DNA of 64,000 bases from Glandiceps talaboti. Lineage: Eukaryota > Hemichordata > Enteropneusta > Spengelidae. The notes under the pieces are model-generated. The model ran no database searches. It was not told the origin of the DNA and saw only the letters and a list, made by a program, of their open reading frames with translations. Shown here piece by piece: positions 24,504 to 36,168 of this stretch. The stretch covers positions 17,696,846 to 17,760,845 of the forward strand of contig NC_135555.1 of NCBI RefSeq assembly GCF_964340395.1, given 5' to 3'. The position numbers and the translations under genes were made by a program. Each line of letters opens with the position of its first letter. Position 1 is the stretch's first letter.

Positions 24504-26245
24504 ATTATTGTTATTGTTGTTGTTGTCGTTGTTGTTTTTTCTTGATATAGAAAACATTGAAATCTCACTGACCATGACAGTTATAATACACACATATCTG
24601 CTGACCATTTCTTTAGTAAGATCGCCTTTGATTGCACCAAGACAGAAGCGAACCAAAACTATAGCAAAAATGTTGTGATATGTCGGCATTAGTAAGTGTC
24701 ATTGAAAACCGGTTAATATATCATAGGATTTTGATATGATTACACTAGAAAGTTGTGACATTTTAACTGTGTAGACTTTTCCCCTTACATGCTGACTTCA
24801 AGTACCCAGATTGTAACATGTACTACATAAATAATAGATGTACTTTGTGTTTGTCGTAGCTCGTCGAAACTAAAAAGATAAATCTCTCCACAGGACAATA
24901 TGACAATATGAACTTCACTTGAGATAAAATTGTGTAAATAACCCATGACTTTATGGAAGGCAGTGTTATGGACTATCAATATACACGATTTCAAAACATG
25001 TATAATAGAAGCATTTGACTATTGACAAGTGTATTATAAAAGTGGCTTGTAGCATTCTGTTAAATTAATGTTTCGTGAAATTATTTTTTTTTTACAAAGT
25101 TCTGTTTACCTTTCAGTCTGTTTCATATAACTGACATGTACCCAACTGTGGTCCACGGTCTACTCGGAGAAGACATCCCAAGTAAGGCACCCTTACTGCA
25201 AATTTTGTCAAATGTCGTAAACCACAGGCCTCTTTAATTCAAAGAAAACTAGAGCTTCAATAAATAACTATTAAAATGTATACCAGTCTGACTGCTCCAC
25301 ATATATTAATCACAGGAACATTCATAGGAGAATCTGTATAACATAGCATACTAATAATATTGTGAGATGAAAACTACTGGGCATTGGAAATGGGACGGAC
25401 AGAAAATGTCTTGACTAATCCCTGTCTTGGTTCAGATATCATTCACAGAGCACTACTTATTTCTAGTAACAATTACAGCTAAAATTATATTGGTTTGGTG
25501 TTTAACTCATGTAACATGATATTTTTTACACACATGTACAGTCGGACAACTTTTAATGGAAAATAAACAATTATATAGGTGCCGCACACAGTGGTGATGT
25601 AGAAGTAGTCAAGTTGATATGTTGATAATAAAATCTTCAAATCCATGTGTAACGTTTTCCTGTTTTTACGGCACTGTAAAAGAATAATAATGCTTATTAC
25701 TGTTCAGTGTGATTGGGCAAACGATGTTGCTGTGTTTGTTGTGCCTCTATTATTGTTAGTCTACAGTTGGAATATGTCTATCTTAGTGTCAAAAACGTAA
25801 TGTCCGGTGAGAGAAACACCAAACCAGTCTTCTAAATTCCTAGAATATTTTCATCACAAAGTATTATCTGAATTTCTGTTTGGCTGGTATGTGGAACTAG
25901 TACTGAACCATCCTGAAAGCATGGCAATTTTTCGACTATTAAAATTGTACTGCATTATTCTTTATCTCAGGTGATCTTGATGGTATAGACTGTTGGGACG
26001 CTATGTCGAAAGGAAACGAATCACCACGTACCGAAATGCTCATAACGGTAGATACAGAGTTTGCGAATGTTGAGGGTTTGCTTGGAGCTAATGTGACTGC
26101 TATCAGGTGTGTCATTTAATTTGTTGTTGTTGTAGTTCGATTGACAATTTTAAACGTGTCTTTCTACAATATATCGCATTGATATTGGTAACCCGGCTGC
26201 TTTAATATAATGGTAATTTTGATAATCATAAAAGTAAAGTTTACA

Positions 26246-26281
<36 letters not shown>

Positions 26282-27924
26282 CGCCCGTCTATTTACCTGT
26301 CTCCCAGTATCTAACCATAAACTGTTTCCCCATTCACCTTTATTTAATCTTAATCATAGAAAAGGTGACTGGAAACTTATTATTGGATATCCAGCCTTCT
26401 CCTACGTCAGGAAAGAATGTAAGTTTCTCTGAAAGGTTCCTTAACTATGACAATTATGTGGACACGCTTATTATCAGTTAATTAGCACACATGCTCATCT
26501 TTTCTCATATTCTATTGTCATGGTTTAAGGTGGAGTGTGGTCCCAAAGTACGCCCTCTTAGTTGACAAACAAACAATCGTGACATTCGTATTACTATTGT
26601 ACGTTTCAGTTGGTTGGTATCCCCCTCAATACACAAACTGTGATCTTGACAATATTCCATCTCCTGAAGGTCCAGAGGTCGACGTTCGATTGTACAACCT
26701 TAAAGGTAAGGCCCCTGATCGTTTTCAAATAAACGTAAGCCAGTCAAAAGTCGTACCTCACTGACAAAACAGACATGGCGTTTTTAACCATCACAACAAT
26801 AATGAATGCTCACCAAATCATCATTGGAAATGAAAAATTTGTACATGTGGCATTATTGCATTAGTTAATTAATTAATTAATTTATTTATTTATTTATTTA
26901 TTAATTCAATGCCAAATTGGACTGTAAAACTTCATTAATTAATTTGTTTGTTTGTTTTGTTTATTCAGTTACATGATTTGTTTATTTTCTTGTGCATGTG
27001 TCTGTCTGCTTGTTTGTTTGATTGTTTGTTTGTTTGTTTGTTTGTTTGTTTGTTTGTTTGTTTGTTTGAAAAAGTAAGTCTTTAGGACTATATATAGGTC
27101 ATGGCTTCATTACTGATCGTCTACTATTTCATATACATAGGGCGCTAGGTACAGCGCTAACCTACACCATAGACCGTACACGAAATGTAGGGTTTATGCT
27201 TACAACTCTATTTTCAGCAAACAAAAAAACTTGATTCCCCTCACCCCCCGAGGGAATTAGAGTTCGGTGGCTAATGCAAGTAACACCGTGAGATCACTAA
27301 AATCTTCAATACAATCTTTATCCTTAACTTGATCTCCACCAAATTCTCATTTAGTTCTTTTATCAAAGGCAAGCTTTCCACAAAGTGTCATGTAAATCCA
27401 TCCGTGTTAGTGAAGTCAAGTCAGTTATACAAATATATACATATATACAGTACACGGGTGATTTTATTTTTACATCACAATGAAAGTCAATACAACATGT
27501 AAGGCCAAACTACTAAAAATTCACAATTGACAAAGCCGTGTGGATTTTAGTCAACATATTAGCACCACATACATGCACATGAGGTAAAGATAATTTTATG
27601 TGTGAATATTGATATAAATTTGGTATTTTCTTAACCTGAAACGTCTATAGCATATTCAACTAGAAATTAATTCTAGGGAACATTGTTTAAAGAAATAAAA
27701 ACTTATGCAATTGAATACGTGGATTGGAAGAATAAAAAACCTTTTTTTGTCTAGCTGATCCATATGAGTACCACAATGTAGCTGATCAAAACCCTGGTGT
27801 CGTTGCTGATCTTCGTCAAGCCCTGGAAAAGTATGAAGCGACAGCTTGGAACTTTTGGCCTGAACCAACGACTGCTGCTAGCCCCGCCAATTTTGATGGT
27901 TTCTGGAGTCCAGGCTGGTGTTGA
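14589..27924 (+). CDS. Sulfatase gene B, complete (arylsulfatase B/I/J-like), 16 coding exons, 511 codons
   Basis: Predicted calcium-dependent sulfate-ester hydrolase of the secretory or lysosomal route; the substrate is unknown. Coding exons: 14589-14646, 15517-15585, 16638-16749, 17832-17883, 18583-18686, 19233-19354, 20175-20266, 21015-21116, 21810-21873, 23216-23313, 24153-24289, 25117-25181, 25971-26106, 26360-26418, 26610-26705, 27755-27924. Their total is 1,536 nt with no internal stop. Residues 1-19 form a signal peptide. Active-site motifs: D40-D41 (ADDYGWND), the formylglycine motif C78-S-P-T-R82, G-K132-W-H134-L-G, H233, D291-N292-G-G and K309 (RGDKG). Potential N-glycosylation sites include N139, N282 and N399. 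The C-terminal part has the GDWKL, WYPP and DPYE order typical of arylsulfatase B relatives. The fourth residue of the formylglycine motif is Thr instead of the usual Ser. Polyadenylation signal AATAAA at 28,083-28,088. Confidence 0.9.
15240..15310. repeat. ATTTC/ATTCA pentanucleotide repeat in gene B intron 2
   Basis: Tandem CATTT and CAATT units with drift. It lies between the signal-peptide exon and the next coding exon. No equivalent was seen in gene D. Confidence 0.85.
15715..15965. repeat. Intronic minisatellite, about 50-bp unit, gene B intron 3
   Basis: About five imperfect copies of a unit built on CTGCTACATTTTATCGTC and CAACAAAATCTTACC. Related arrays occur at the same place in gene D (61,100-61,350), and an inverted single-copy relative lies in gene B intron 11 (about 23,725-23,775). 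Confidence 0.8.
19440..20110 (-). mobile_element. Decayed non-LTR retrotransposon fragment (reverse transcriptase C-terminus) in gene B intron 7
   Basis: Minus-strand translation of 19,896-19,453 gives CPLQERRRELRL, FLFKVARGL, RPKRTIKSRSF and IYRNSFF. This matches the remembered pattern of the extreme C-terminus of LINE reverse transcriptase ORFs, where an RRR-type helix, a PxR segment and a YxNSFF segment precede a WN-type motif. The WN motif itself is lost. No endonuclease or catalytic palm lies nearby, so it is a 5'-truncated insertion. The same fragment is present in the inverted pseudogene (47,350-47,890), so the insertion predates that duplication. Confidence 0.65.
20288..20611. mobile_element. 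Foldback element in gene B intron 8; family also in gene C introns
   Basis: Inverted arms of about 85 bp start at GAATTTCGC (20,290) and end at GAAATTCGC (20,609). They include TGATACAAC/GTTGTATCA and AAGAAACC/GGTTTCTG pairings. Diverged relatives sit at 42,075-42,345 and 44,018-44,290 in gene C introns, and a solitary arm lies at 35,859-35,912. Non-coding; likely a MITE family that inserts into this cluster. Confidence 0.7.
21125..21300. repeat. GATT/GGTT tetranucleotide tract, gene B intron 9
   Basis: Tandem GATT then GGTT units start just after the donor of exon 9. A similar GATT tract lies just after the donor of exon 15 in gene C (44,740-44,845), but the positions differ, so they are probably independent. 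Confidence 0.9.
22060..22800. mobile_element. Probable interspersed repeat ending in a CA microsatellite, gene B intron 10
   Basis: An inner pair TTATTTCTGGTCAG / CTGACCAGAAATAA (near 22,220 and 22,434) is inverted. The 3' part has a phrase of the type CCAAATTTCGTTTGAATTGA followed by GTTTTGGAGAAAA and a CA tract (22,750-22,795). That arrangement is common at 3' ends of invertebrate repeats. Class not resolved. Confidence 0.35.
23562..23635. repeat. Perfect 18-bp stem hairpin in gene B intron 11
   Basis: GCTAGACCTCGGATGTTC (23,562-23,579) and its exact complement (23,618-23,635) flank a 38-nt loop. It may be the core of a small foldback element. Confidence 0.85.
24463..24535. repeat. (GTT)n microsatellite, gene B intron 12
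   Basis: Trinucleotide array that creates long leucine or asparagine ORFs on the two strands; neither is a gene. Confidence 0.95.
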
Positions 27925-28138
27925 GATGATCGCCTTGTCCAGGAAATGACGTAGAGCAGAGCGGCAGAAAGTAACACTTGCGGTTTTAAAATTTGAAGCT
28001 AATTAGCAGACTATCACTATCTGTTATTTGCATTGCTAGCGCATAGTATGACTTCAAATAGAGAGAATTCGAAAAAGTTTAGAATAAATTTCTTATTATT
28101 GGAACAATTACTAATCGTGTGCACTGTGCATTGTGTGT

Positions 28139-28192
<54 letters not shown>

Positions 28193-28480
28193 GAAAGGTT
28201 TAATATGATTTGGCCACCTGTTGATTCGACGCATACCAGCAGAAAATTATTGTGTGTGAAACTGTTCAATACTGTGGTAGTATGGTTAAGCATCGTATCA
28301 ATTGATCTATAACTTACAAGGATTAGATGTATTGACAACATACTGTTGAGAGTTTCCCCACTGGCCAAATCTCTGATTGTCTAGTAAAATTCAACAGTTT
28401 TTTGTTTTCTTTTGCGTGATCTAACCTTACCATGACAATACAAAAGTCTACATATTTGAAGAACCTTTGTGTATTATCCT
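27925..28480 (+). other. Gene B 3' UTR and duplicated 3' flank
   Basis: Collinear with 445-960 downstream of gene A and inverted at 46,740-47,337. It contains AATAAA at 28,083-28,088 and a (TG)n tract at 28,137-28,190. No other gene seen. Confidence 0.75.
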
Positions 28481-28492
28481 ACAATAAATTCT

Positions 28493-28812
28493 TACATGTA
28501 CATACAAATGATCCTCCCTACTCACAATCTTCCCACATGTACATAGAAAGGATCCTCCTTACTTATAGTCTCCCCACATGTACATAGAAAGGATCCTCCC
28601 TACTCATAATCTTCCCACATGTACATAGAAAAGATACTCCTTACTGATAGTCTTCCCACATGTACATAGATAGGATCCTCCCTATTCATAGTCTTCCCAC
28701 ATTTACATAGAAAGGATTCTCCCTACTCATAGTCTTCCCACATGTACATAGAAAGGATCCTCCCTATTCATAGTCTTCCCACATGTACATAGAAAGGATC
28801 CTCCTTACTCAT
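28493..28812. repeat. Minisatellite, about 40-bp unit, eight copies
   Basis: The unit is built on CCCACATGTACATAGAAAGG followed by ATCCTCCCTACTCATAGTCT. It is followed directly by a CAGA array (28,806-28,872). Inverted arrays or copies occur at 46,450-46,720 and 29,826-29,905, and one or two units at 990-1,060. Confidence 0.9.
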
Positions 28813-28840
28813 AGATAGACAGACAGACAGACAGACAGGC

Positions 28841-28875
<35 letters not shown>

Positions 28876-29056
28876 GACGTATACCATTTCTGCATATGTG
28901 TGTGCATTCACGCGCTTATTCGTTAGTGTAAATGTGTTATATTTGTTGTGTTTGTTGTTGTTCTTGGTATGTTGACATATAACGTAAAATTATTCGGAAT
29001 TCAAAATTGAAATAAACATTGATTTCTAGCTTGATCTCATGTGTTTAATATAAATA

Positions 29057-29135
29057 CGGTGGCCGAATGGTTAAGGACTTTGAACTTATAATTTGTAATG
29101 GGCACGAAATCCTCGCGGGTTCGGAATCGCAACTA
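29057..29135 (+). repeat. tRNA-like sequence, probable SINE head or tRNA pseudogene
   Basis: A-box-like GTGGCCGAATGGTTAAGG and B-box-like GGGTTCGGAATCGC. The B box is altered and I could not close an acceptor stem. Confidence 0.45.
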
Positions 29136-29939
29136 CACTCATTATTTAACTGTACACAATCACGAAGAAAGCACGCCCACACACTGTGTTTGTTTGCACT
29201 CTTTCTTTCTGTAATTTGCCACAGCCACATCGCCAAGCTGTCAGATGTATATCCAAGAGCAATGAATTTGTATATAGACTCATCGTTTGTGAGTATCACC
29301 ACCACGCTGCCCCGGTCCAGACTAAGAAATGCCATGTCTATATACCCTGCGCACCCGTGAATTCATTGAACTCAAAGAAAATGAGGCAACCATAACCCTA
29401 ACCTTACAAACAACTAGCAATTCTTAGATATACCAACTACTAAATGGTTGTGGAACCATAGATAGGGGAGGATACGGGAGAGGGAATACCCTCGCACAGG
29501 ATAACAAATTGACAAATAATTTGTTGCTCATGAGTCATTTCAAGGCCCAAAATGACAAAAATACTGATCTTGTTGTTTTCCAAAGTGACCCCCATACAAG
29601 CACACACTTCAAGTGATATTGTTTGTTTTTTCAAAATACCCCCACCCTCTTCAAATTATGTTTTTTTTTTCAAAATGACACCGTCCCTACCCACAAGTAA
29701 AACATGACTATATCCTTAATTTCAATATTCTACTAGTACTAATGTCATGGAGATAGGCATCAACACTGAACCTTGGTAACATAGATTTAGGTAATAGCAC
29801 CTTTTAAATCAATTCTGTGTAAATGTGGGAAGACTATGTGTAGGGAGGATTCTTACTAGATGTACATGTGGGAAGACTATGAGTAGGGATGATCCTTTCT
29901 ATGCTTTTATATGTGCGCATGAGAAATGTATATTGTTAA

Positions 29940-30620
29940 TGAAAACTTTCCAAATGTTAAGAAAACTTAAATTTATGAGCCGTTGGCAGAAAGCACGAAA
30001 TATTGCGGTATTCCAGCTGTTGCACATTTACAAAGGATAACACACTATGTACCCCGTTGGATCCCAAAATATTCTTTTTGTAACCATACATGCTGTACCA
30101 TTTCTACCCCTATTTTCAAAGTCATCATCTATGATAAATATTCGTATGCGTATGTGTATTCGAGCGATTGGTATCATACAAAACATATACTTAGTATTTT
30201 ACTCGGTTATTTAAAGTAATCTTTCCATTCTATCTCATCAACATCGTGGATGTTAAAGGGTTTACATTATGGTTTAAAACTACACTAGTTGGAAATTGGA
30301 TAATTATTTTAACCAAGTAACCAAAGATATATTTTACAAAGAACATGTCTAACAGCATTTTCACATGCGTATGTGTATGCGGGTTATTGGTACTCAGTAG
30401 CTAGTTTAAAGTGATCTTTCCATGTTCATCAACATCGTGGATGTAAAACAGATTACATAATGGATTAAAACTGCACTAGCTGCACTGGTATATTTTTTTA
30501 ACTGAGTAACTTACGTCGTTTCATCATGTCTAACAGCGTTTAACATTATTGAGCATGACGGTGCCGGAGAGGGCAATATTTTAGGCAACACTCCATGCCT
30601 GACTACCCGAAATAATAATG
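29940..30620 (+). repeat. Diverged copy of the 33-35 kb repeat unit, internally duplicated
   Basis: Matches 32,870-33,440: ATGCTGTACCATTTCTACCC, the TATGCGTATGTGTATTCGAG block, the CATCAACATCGTGGA block, and CCGGAGAGGGCAATATTTTAGG. The CATCAACATCGTGG part occurs twice (near 30,236 and 30,426), so this copy has an internal duplication of about 190 bp. The interval 29,136-29,825 before it holds no feature I can support. Confidence 0.65.
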
Positions 30621-30829
30621 CATAGTCATTTTTTATGTTCGTGTCATGCCAAACATTAACAATATTATAGAAGAAACAATTGTAATATCAGTAGGGTTTA
30701 ATTAATTTAATAGTGTACATTGTGGTGTGTGTGAGTGAGTGTGAACTTTGCATCAAATATATGACTTAGCTTATGATTTCATATCAGAAGACGCTCGTTA
30801 ACCAAAAGTGGGGTCGGTGGCAGCATTAT

Positions 30830-31107
30830 ATTTATTTATTTACTTATTTATTTATTTATTTATTTATTATTTATAGGTGTATGTATGCATATGTATGTAT
30901 GTGTGTATGCATGTATGCATGTATGTATGTATGTATGTATGTATGTATGTATGTATGTATGTATGTATGTATACATGTGTATGTGTGGCGCGTGCGTGCG
31001 TGCGTACGTACGTACGTACGTACGTACGTACGTATGCATGTATGTATGTATGTATGTAAGTATGTATGTATGTATGTATGTATGTATGTATGTATGTATG
31101 TATGTAC
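30830..31107. repeat. Compound tetranucleotide tract (TTTA, GTAT, ACGT)
   Basis: TTTA units (30,830-30,875), then TATG arrays interrupted by a CGTA block at about 30,990-31,034. ORFs rich in YVCM or THIY are translations of it. Confidence 0.95.
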
Positions 31108-31399
31108 TTGATATTTTCAAGACATTGTAAACATCAGTATTTTTTTGTATATTTCCTTGCCAATGTCACTTCTTGTGTTCACGGCTTAATAAATAAATAA
31201 ATAGATAAATAAATAAATAAATTAATTAAAAATAAATATGTACCAAAACGTGACAATGGATGTACACCCGGCAACCATATACAATCGGAACAGACAAAAT
31301 ATTAAGTCAATGTCATATACCAAATACATGACTGGAAAAGTAAACTTTATAAATATGTATTGTTGCTATATCAAAAGAAATAAAATAAAATAAATTAAG

Positions 31400-31785
31400 T
31401 CATTAAAGCTGGCATAAAGTGCCTGTCTAAACATTTCTAATTGGCTAAAAATATAAGTATCCTGACGCAATTTACTACAACCATTGATAAAAAGAATATG
31501 GCATTTTCTATAATCCGTTATGAACTTTAATATGCGGGTACGTGTACATTTGATGGTAGCAATCGTTGCGCATGCGCAGTGCTTAAATATAGCAGTTGCA
31601 TATCGCATGCTACCATCCTAATTCTACTGTACAGCTATACAGCTGTCACCTTTTATTGATGACACATTCTTGTAATATACATAAGCACGTCCACCATGTC
31701 AAGCTCAGAGTACTTTTTTGGTGAAGACAAAGTACCGGATTTGGGCTGGGGTATCGATAAGATATTAAATGTTGTATGCTTAGGG
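31400..31785 (+). other. Possible promoter and first exon of an unrecognised gene (diverged inverted copy of the 33-35 kb unit)
   Basis: Read on the plus strand, an ATG at 31,696 opens MSSSEYFFGEDKVPDLGWGI and continues to DKILNVV, then a stop about seven codons on. The minus strand of the 33.5-kb and 35.0-kb units has a matching ATG and peptide: MSDIFEEEKEPDFGLG, then DINKILNVL. The frame is kept through a 6-nt length difference and several conservative changes. Upstream, a perfect NRF-1-like palindrome TGCGCATGCGCA lies at 31,567-31,578. GTATGC after the last shared codons could be a splice donor. No homologue is recognised. It may be a duplicated 5' gene end or a transposon terminus. Confidence 0.4.
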
Positions 31786-32179
31786 AGACTTCGGTAGCTA
31801 TTGATACTACTACTACCGGTGTGTCAAATCGTCACTCGTTTAGATATCTTAATTAGTATTTGGCCAGAATATTAAGTCCTATTAATTAGCATTAATCTAT
31901 CAAATTATCAAATTAACACTAACTGCGCACACTCCCGATATTATAAGGACCGAGGTTAATGTCTCCACAACATTATCCCCAATACCTTATTACCCAACTG
32001 TTCCCATTTTACTCCTGTGAGACCAACTGTGACTTCTATCAGCACATCACACCTGATAATTATTTCACTACATGGTTATCAGCGGCGATTTTATCGATAT
32101 GGTCTGATGTTATGGTACCTAACTCTAACCCAAACACTAATGTTAATCGTACACTTCGGTTCAGGAGAAATAGTGTATG

Positions 32180-32480
32180 GAGAAACTGACATCGATTTAA
32201 AATGACAATATAAAACTGTTCTTCCAATCTGTAATGGTTGTATATCTATATAAAACTGTTCTTCCAATCTGTAATGGTTGTACATCTGATGGGGAGAAAC
32301 CAATGAACACATACAGAGACCATATGGAAAACAACGGATTACATAACTACCTGAACCTAAATATTCATGCATGAAGTTTCTTTTTTAAATCTACCACCCC
32401 ACCTATTCTAAAATTTAGCGTAATCGGAACTACACAATTTCGTTAGGCCTAATACCCCTAACCATCCTCCCTTATAATTA
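32180..32480. repeat. Dispersed repeat, partner of 8,280-8,540, with a 40-bp internal tandem duplication
   Basis: The segment TATAAAACTGTTCTTCCAAT to TGGTTGTA occurs twice in a row (32,210-32,243 and 32,250-32,283). The rest aligns with 8,280-8,540 in the same orientation. Confidence 0.7.
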
Positions 32481-33057
32481 CTGAAGTCTCCCTAATTTCT
32501 CTGTATGCCGTCACTAGAGTTTGACAGAGAATGGGTTTCAGACTATCTGAATACAATCGTATAAATTTGCAATGCATTTATCAATCTAATTTAACTTTAA
32601 TGAACACAGTGTTTCTCAGAATGACACATGTATTTAATGATGATAAAGAAAATTAATAGACAAAATAGTCACCATATGTATCCACCGTCCCAGTAAACAT
32701 CAACTCACACGATTATATCGGAAGTTTAAATTTATGAAATTAATGTTCATGCGAGACATAAACTTTTTTTTCCGTGTTTATAATCTATGGTTAGAGACCA
32801 TGAGACTATTAGTCTATTTGTTACCAACGAATAAGATAGCTTTTATGTGCGATTGAGCAATGCATATTGTTGATGAAAACGTTTCCAAATAAAGGCATAA
32901 ATTCATGAACCGTCAGCAGAAAAAAATCAACTATCGGGTTATTCCTGGGCCAGCTGTTGTATATTTACACACGTAACGATATGTGCCCCGTTGAATCCCA
33001 AAATACTCTCGTACCCATACATGCTGTACCATTTCTACCCCTATTTTCAAAGTCACC

Positions 33058-34518
33058 ATCTATGATAACGACATGATTCATATGCGTATGTGTATTCGAG
33101 CGATTTGTATCATACAAAACGTATAGTGAGTATTTTACCCGGTGTAGTTTAATGTGATCTTCGAATTCCATCAACATCGTGGACGTTAAAGAGATTGCAG
33201 TATGGTTAAAACCTGCACTAGCTGCAACTTGGATATTTTTAACGAAGTCACCAACGAGTGATACATTTAACAAAAAACAAGTGCCCTTTCCAGGGCCATG
33301 TCTAACAGCATTTAAATAATGTATTTTGAAATATTTTAGATGGGGAGGGTCATGTTGTAGAGAAAGGAAATTGACGGAGGAGTATCATCTTTTAGCACGA
33401 CGAAGCCGGAGAGGACAATATTTTAGGAAACAGCCTATGTCTGATTACCCAGCACCCCATGTAATTCATGACGTCTCCTTACATCTACAACCACAGTACA
33501 TTCAATATCTTATTGATATCCCCCAAGCCGAAATCCGGTTCTTTTTCTTCCTCAAAAATGTCGGACATGGTGGAAGAGCTAGGGACTATGATACAGACGA
33601 CATATTGCAAGAATGTTTCATTAATAAAGGTGATAACTTTGGGATGCCGTATGGCAACATGCACCTGTAGGTTTTCATATATGATTCTGCTATATTTAGC
33701 GATGCGCAACGAATCCTACCATCAAGTGTATGCATACCGGTACAAGTTCATGGACGATAATAGAAAATGCCAATATGTAGAAATAATTCAAGAATTAGAA
33801 AACATTGTTTTATACCAAGGGTTGTATACGTAACAGCGCTTATAATAAATTTAGCCTTGACGTTGATATTTTCAGTCAGCTACAAATGTTTAGAAACTCC
33901 ACTTTATGCCAGTTTTTAACGCATTTTAATTTAATTTAAATTCAATTTCGATGTGTTTTGGATGTCAACTGTAGATATTTGTAAAATGTATTTTTCCAGT
34001 CGAGTGTATATACTTATAGTGAGATGGTTATTATTGAGTGTACATCCGTTGTCATCTCTTTTAGTAAATATATAAATAAATTATAGATATAACGCTGCCT
34101 CCGACCATTTTTGGTTAAAGCGCTTCTTCTGATAGTAAACCATTCGTGGATTAAGACCAATTTAACAACCAATCATCTGTTTTGTCATTATTTGCCCCCC
34201 CCCCCCTCTACCGTATTGCGTTGGCTATCTGATGATGCCGTTATGTTGACGGGAGTGGGGATGGGGATAACTGTACTTCCTTACTTTATAAACTGGTAAA
34301 ATAAAAACAAACCGACAGACAGACACACAGACAGACAGACAGACAGCCAGAGAAAAAACAAACAAACAAACAAATAAATAAATAAACAAAAAGACAGACA
34401 CACAGACAGACAAAACAAATATACACACACACACGAACGTAAGCAAACAAATAGACAGGCAAACATAAATAAATAGATGGATGGATGGATGGATGGATGG
34501 ATGGATGGATAGACAGTC
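33058..34518. repeat. Tandem duplication unit 1, about 1.46 kb
   Basis: Nearly identical to 34,519-35,720, with measured offsets of 1,464, 1,457 and 1,451 nt at three landmarks. Unit 1 has an extra stretch of about 320 bp (33,980-34,300) absent from unit 2. Both end in the same ordered set of microsatellites: CAGA, AAAC, CACA, then GATG in unit 1 or GATA in unit 2. A plus-strand ORF open in unit 2 is broken here by TAA at about 33,317. Confidence 0.85.
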
Positions 34519-35622
34519 ACAATCTATGATAACGACATGATTCATATGCGTATGTGTATTCGAGCGATTGGTATCATACAAAACGTATAATGAGTATTTA
34601 CTCGGTGGAGTTTAATGTGATCTTCCATCAACATCGTGGACGTAAAAGAGATTGCAGTATGGTTAAAACCTGCACTAGCTGCAACTTGGATATTTTTAAC
34701 GAGGTCACCAACGAGTGATACATTTAACAAAAAACAAGTGTCCTTTCCCGGGCCATGTCTAACAGCATTTAAAGAATGTATTTTGAAATATTTTAGATGG
34801 GGAGGGTCATGTTGTAGAGAAAGGAAATTGACGGAGGAGTGTCATCTTTTAGCACGACGAAGCCGGAGAGGACAATATTTTAGGAAACAGCCTATGTCTG
34901 ATTACCAAGCACCCCATATAATTCATGACGTCTCCCTACATCTACAACCACAGTACATTCAATATCTTATTGATATCCCCCAAGCCGAAATCCGGTTCTT
35001 TTTCTTCCTCAAAAATGTCGGATATGTTGGAAGGGACTATGATACAGACGACATATTGCAAGAATGTTTCATCAATAAAGGTGATAACTTTGGGATGCCG
35101 TATGGCAACATGCACCTGTAGGTTTTCATATATGAGTCTAATATATTTAGCGATGCGCAACGAATGCTACCATCAAGTGTATACGTACCGGTACAAGTTC
35201 ATGGACGATAATAGAAAATGCCAATATGTAGAATTAATTCAAGAATTAGAAAACATTGTTTTATACCAAGGGTTGTATACGTAACAGCGCTTATAATAAA
35301 TTTAGCCTTGACATTGATATTTTCAGTCAGCTACAAATGTTTAGAAACTCCACTTTATGCCAGTTTTTAACGCATTTTAATTTAATTTAAATTCAATTTT
35401 GATGTGTTTTGGATGTCAACTGTAGATATTGGTATAATAAAAACAAACCGACAGACATATAGACAGACAGACAGCCAAACAAACAAACAAACAAACAAAC
35501 AAACAAACAAACAAATAAATAAACAAAAAGACAGACACACAGACAGACAAAACACACACACACACACACACACACACGAACGTAAGCAAACAAATAGACA
35601 GGCAGACATAAATAAATAGATG

Positions 35623-35705
<83 letters not shown>

Positions 35706-35720
35706 TGATAGATATATAAA
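34519..35720. repeat. Tandem duplication unit 2
   Basis: Second copy of the unit. It carries the longest ORF in the window (34,636-35,121, plus strand, 161 codons), which matches no family I know and is broken in unit 1, so I do not call it a gene. The minus strand carries the MSDIFEEEKEPDFGLG peptide start at about 35,020, with one difference in the upstream frame compared with unit 1. The unit ends in a long (GATA)n array (35,623-35,710). Confidence 0.85.
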
Positions 35721-35939
35721 TAAATAAATACTGACGAACATTAAAAACTAAGCAACTATAAATCTTGTTTTCCTTTATGTGAAATTGTCACTTGTACATA
35801 CTCCCATGTGACTGATCCCTACCAGTGTGTTACCTTCTGCAGTATTTGGTTTCTTTTAGGTTTCTGCGTAGCTGTATCAAACAGAAAAACTGCATGGTAT
35901 TGTGAAATTCGCTTTATACATATATGCTTATAGCTCTAT

Positions 35940-35994
<55 letters not shown>

Positions 35995-36160
35995 TTTGAT
36001 GTGAAGTATGAAATCGGTGATGTGTCACTTCCGTTAAATACATAGTATGTCGATATCATTTATAGACGTTATTTTCATTCCCCTAAAATATGTTTCGAAA
36101 TAAGTTTCCATTCAATATGAAAATTAGGATGATGCTCTTACATAATAAAGGAAATACCAG
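35721..36160. other. Intergenic: solitary foldback arm and (TTTA)n tract
   Basis: 35,859-35,912 is a single arm of the intronic foldback family ending in GAAATTCGC. 35,936-35,998 is a (TTTA)n array. No gene seen. Confidence 0.65.
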
Positions 36161-36168
36161 TGGTACAT

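Noticed and set aside
28493-28812. Regular 40-bp repeats that look superficially like a CRISPR array
   Set aside because: The units are contiguous with no unique spacers, and the setting is a spliced animal gene cluster.
30773-31130. ORFs of 80-112 codons rich in YVCM or THIY
   Set aside because: They are translations of GTAT/ACGT tetranucleotide arrays. The same applies to VCLS, IYIY, THTH, NNNN and TNKQ ORFs elsewhere.
34205-34270. CTGATGA at about 34,219 as a hammerhead core
   Set aside because: No GAAA and no closing stem I were found.
34636-35121. 161-codon plus-strand ORF, the longest in the window
   Set aside because: The duplicate copy has an in-frame stop, no family is recognisable, and the opposite strand shows the better case for conserved coding.
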